DNA of 64,000 nt from NCBI RefSeq assembly GCF_004114535.1, contig NZ_LBJC01000024.1, positions 310,001 to 374,000 of the forward strand. The letters are read 5' to 3'. Shown here in pieces: positions 61,402-64,000 of the stretch. A program made the position numbers and the translations under genes. Below the pieces are notes generated by a model. The model saw nothing but the letters and a program-made list of their open reading frames with translations, did not search any database and was not told the DNA's origin. The stretch comes from Bradyrhizobium nanningense. GTDB taxonomy: Bacteria; Pseudomonadota; Alphaproteobacteria; Rhizobiales; Xanthobacteraceae. Every line of letters begins with the position of its first letter. Position 1 is the stretch's first letter.

Positions 61402-62934
61402 ATGATCCGCTCCTTCCTGACCGTCTCGACGGGAACATTGGCCTCGCGGCTGCTGGGTTTTGCGCGCGATTCCATGATTGCCGCCCTGTTGGGCACGGGC
61501 GCCGTGGCGGACGCGTTTCTGGCGGCCTTCCAGCTCGTCAACGTGGTACGCCGGCTGCTCAGCGAGGGGGCGCTGAATGCGGCGCTGATTCCGGCTTGGC
61601 TGCGGGTCCGCGAGGGCGACGGCGAGAAGGCCGCCTCCGCGTTCGCAGGGCGCGTGCTCGGCACGGTCAGCGCGGCCCTGATCGCGACCTCAATCGGGAT
61701 CGCGCTGGTGATGCCGTTGATCATTACGGTGATCGCGCCCGGCTTTCTCGGCAGCGCGACGCTCGATCTTGCCGTCGCGAACGCGCGGCTGATGCTGCCT
61801 TATCTCGCCTTCGCCGGCCCCGTCACGGTGCTGATGGGCCTGCTGAACGCGCAAGGACGCTTCGCCCTCACCGCCTTCTCGCCGCTGCTGTTCAACATCG
61901 CGCTGATCGCCGCGATCGCGACGCTGCTCGTCGGACATGCTGACGCGCGCCTCGCCGCCTGGCTGCTGGCGGCCACCGTCGGCATCGCCGGGCTGCTGCA
62001 ACTCCTGATGCTGCTGTCGCAGCGAAGTGCGCGACTAGCGACGCCGCTGCGCGTCAGTTTCGACAAGGAGATGCGCGGTTTCTTCGCCAAGGCCATTCCC
62101 GGCATGATCGCAAGCTCCGGACCGCAATGGCTGATGGTGGCCGGTGCGATCATCGCATCCGCGACGCCGTCCGCGGTGTCCTGGCTCTATTTCGCCAACC
62201 GGCTGATCGAACTGCCGCTCGGGATCGTCGGTGTCGCCATGGGCACCGTGCTGGTGCCGGAGCTGACGCGCGCCGTCGCCAGCTCCGATCGCGAGGCGGT
62301 GGCGCATGCCGAATCGCGCGCGCTGGAGCTGGCGGCCGGGCTGGCGCTGCCCGCCACGCTCGGCCTCATCGTGCTGGCCGAGCCGATCGTGCGGCTGCTG
62401 TTCGAGCATGGCGCTTTCGGCGCCGAGGACAGCATGGCGACCGCGCATGCGCTGATGTGGCTGGCGCTGGGCCTGCCGGGCCACGTGCTAATCAAGGCAC
62501 TGTCGCCGGCCTTCTATGCTCGCAGCGACACGATGACGCCGCTCACGGCCACGGCCAAGGGTTTTGCGGTCGCTGTCGTGCTTGCCGTGTTGCTCGGCCA
62601 TTTTTTCGGCGCGAGCGGGATCGCGGCGGGCATCGCGGCCGGCGCCTGGAGCAGCGCGCTCTCGCTGCTCCGGAAAGGTGCGGCCGAGTTCGGCTTCTCG
62701 GTCGACGCCGCTGCCCGCAACCGGCTGCCGCGGATCGTGCTCGCCGCGGCTGCGATGGGCGCCCTGCTCTGGCTGACCACAGGCCTCGTGCCCTCGGAGG
62801 CGCACAGCCTCGTCTGCTTCATCGTGCTGGGCCTGCAAATCGGGGCCGGGATCGCGGTCTATGGCCTGCTGCTGCAAATCCTCGGCGCGGCCTCGTGGCG
62901 CGAGGCGGTTACCGCGTTGAAACGGTCCAGCTAA
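61402..62934 (+). CDS. murJ: Lipid II flippase MurJ (MviN family)
   Basis: The 510-residue membrane protein has about 14 helices. Conserved starts: FLTVSTGTLASRLLGFARDS, MIAALLGTGAVADAFLAAFQ, VRRLLSEGALNAALIPAWLR; in the middle FANRLIELPLGIVGVAMGTV. MurJ moves lipid II across the inner membrane for peptidoglycan assembly. ATG 61402 is chosen. It is probably co-transcribed with trpS, 81 bases downstream. Confidence 0.95.
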   Translation: MIRSFLTVSTGTLASRLLGFARDSMIAALLGTGAVADAFLAAFQLVNVVRRLLSEGALNAALIPAWLRVREGDGEKAASAFAGRVLGTVSAALIATSIGIALVMPLIITVIAPGFLGSATLDLAVANARLMLPYLAFAGPVTVLMGLLNAQGRFALTAFSPLLFNIALIAAIATLLVGHADARLAAWLLAATVGIAGLLQLLMLLSQRSARLATPLRVSFDKEMRGFFAKAIPGMIASSGPQWLMVAGAIIASATPSAVSWLYFANRLIELPLGIVGVAMGTVLVPELTRAVASSDREAVAHAESRALELAAGLALPATLGLIVLAEPIVRLLFEHGAFGAEDSMATAHALMWLALGLPGHVLIKALSPAFYARSDTMTPLTATAKGFAVAVVLAVLLGHFFGASGIAAGIAAGAWSSALSLLRKGAAEFGFSVDAAARNRLPRIVLAAAAMGALLWLTTGLVPSEAHSLVCFIVLGLQIGAGIAVYGLLLQILGAASWREAVTALKRSS

Positions 62935-63015
62935 ACCACGCGCCCAGCGAAATACTCTTGACGAGGCAGCGCCGCTGTTGGAAACGACGGCCGAATACCT
63001 ATGGGAAGGCTTACC

Positions 63016-64000
63016 ATGCCATTCGTTGAACGGGTCTTTTCGGGCGTCCAGCCGACGGGCAATCTGCACCTCGGCAACTATCTCGGCGCGATCGTCAACT
63101 TCGTGAAGATGCAGGAAACCCACAGCTGCATCTATTGCGTCGTCGACATGCACGCGATCACGCAAGGCGTCGACGTCTGGGGCGGTCCGGCCGAGCTCAC
63201 GCGCAACACCCGCGAGGTCACCGCGGCGTTCATCGCAGCCGGCATCGATCCCAAGAAGCACATCGTGTTCAACCAGAGCCAGGTCTCGGGCCATGCCGAG
63301 CTCGCCTGGATCTTCAATTGCGTCGCGCGCATGGGCTGGCTCGGCCGCATGACCCAGTTCAAGGAGAAGGCCGGCAAGGACCGTGAGAACGCCTCGGTCG
63401 GGCTGTTCGACTATCCCGTGCTGATGGCCGCCGACATCCTGCTGTACCGCGCCACCCATGTTCCGGTTGGCGAGGACCAGAAGCAGCATCTCGAGCTCTC
63501 ACGCGACATCGCGCAGAAGTTCAACAACGACTTCGCCGATTCCATCCGCGCGCAAGGCGCCAATGACGGTCTGTTCTTCCCGTTGCCGGAGCCGCTGATC
63601 ACGGGCCCGGCAACGCGCGTGATGAGCTTGCGCGACGGTACCAAGAAGATGTCGAAGTCCGATGCGTCGGACAATTCGCGCATCAATTTGACCGACGACG
63701 CCGACACCATCGCGCAGAAGATCCGTAAGGCGAAGACCGACCCGGAACCGCTGCCGACCGAGGAGAAGGGCCTCGAAGCGCGTCCCGAAGCCGACAATCT
63801 CGTCGGCATCTTCGCCGCGCTCTCCGGCCGCTCCAAAGCGGACGTGCTGCGCGAATTCGGAGGCGGCCAGTTCTCCAGCTTCAAGAACGCGCTGGCGGAG
63901 CTGTGCGTCACCAAGCTGGCGCCGATTGCGGGCGAGATGAAGCGTCTCGTCGCCGACCCCGGCCATATCGACGCGATCCTGAACGACGGCTCCGACCGGG
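63016..64000 (+). CDS. trpS: Tryptophanyl-tRNA synthetase (5' part, cut by the window end)
   Basis: The reading frame runs from ATG 63016 to the window end without a stop (328 complete codons). The class I signatures are GVQPTGNLHLGNYLGAIVNF (HIGH-like) and TKKMSKSDASDNSRINLTDD (KMSKS). It charges tRNA-Trp. GGAAGG precedes the ATG. The final residues are missing because of the window edge. Confidence 0.95.
   Translation, partial: MPFVERVFSGVQPTGNLHLGNYLGAIVNFVKMQETHSCIYCVVDMHAITQGVDVWGGPAELTRNTREVTAAFIAAGIDPKKHIVFNQSQVSGHAELAWIFNCVARMGWLGRMTQFKEKAGKDRENASVGLFDYPVLMAADILLYRATHVPVGEDQKQHLELSRDIAQKFNNDFADSIRAQGANDGLFFPLPEPLITGPATRVMSLRDGTKKMSKSDASDNSRINLTDDADTIAQKIRKAKTDPEPLPTEEKGLEARPEADNLVGIFAALSGRSKADVLREFGGGQFSSFKNALAELCVTKLAPIAGEMKRLVADPGHIDAILNDGSDR

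Overview
The window is a high-GC alphaproteobacterial chromosome segment, most probably from Bradyrhizobium or a close relative. The reasons are the order rpsT-dnaA-dnaN-recF-gyrB with a murA-type gene next, the dense palindromic intergenic repeats built on GCCGGG/CCCGGC and on TCTCCCCGC-type arms, the frequent GTG/TTG starts, and a lone Bug-type solute-binding protein. Genus-level assignment is inference from gene content, not from a database match.

Region by region. (1) 1-4.56 kb: the tail of a probable branched-chain amino acid permease, a large membrane GGDEF-EAL protein, and a PAS-GGDEF gene split by an in-frame TGA. (2) 4.6-9.57 kb: an accessory patch entered through a tRNA-Arg(CCG) gene. 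A large serine recombinase reads back into the tRNA and takes its last nine codons from it. Beyond it lie a small partner ORF, an IS110-like scrap, unfamiliar small genes, an EF-Tu domain III-like protein and a parDE toxin-antitoxin pair flanked by related 60-bp direct repeats. (3) 9.58-18.6 kb: tspO, dinB, a 3-methyladenine glycosylase, a GNAT enzyme, and a three-gene operon (membrane protein, winged-helix regulator, isoprenyl transferase) with palindromic operators. Then come a trypsin-like periplasmic protease, DUF899 and an ArsR/SRPBCC pair. (4) 18.7-31.4 kb: mixed metabolism: a tripartite-type binding protein, VOC protein, acyl-CoA synthetase, HD-GYP phosphodiesterase, a two-subunit molybdenum hydroxylase, hydrolases, polysaccharide export lipoprotein and MsrA.

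(5) 31.5-42.6 kb: the replication and housekeeping core: rpsT with a clear promoter and terminator, a 1.1 kb non-coding stretch, dnaA, dnaN, recF, a membrane-anchored unknown, gyrB, and a MurA-type enzyme with Asp in place of the usual catalytic Cys. (6) 43-64 kb: a MATE exporter, DsbA-like isomerase, RlpA-like protein, FUSC exporter, MmgE/PrpD, two serine hydrolases, an AraC-type regulator with a membrane sensor half, pirin, purC, a YddA/BclA-like membrane domain without its ATPase, succinate-semialdehyde dehydrogenase, a second acyl-CoA synthetase, a PfkB kinase, murJ and the start of trpS.

Three c-di-GMP proteins (GGDEF-EAL, PAS-GGDEF, HD-GYP) and three cell-envelope genes (uppS-like, murA-like, murJ) recur through the window. 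Most transcription units are single genes or pairs separated by palindromic repeats. The best candidates for new biology are the regulator/UppS operon with its operators, the tRNA-invading serine recombinase with its patchwork cargo, and the promoter-operator that appears to give a leaderless ArsR transcript.
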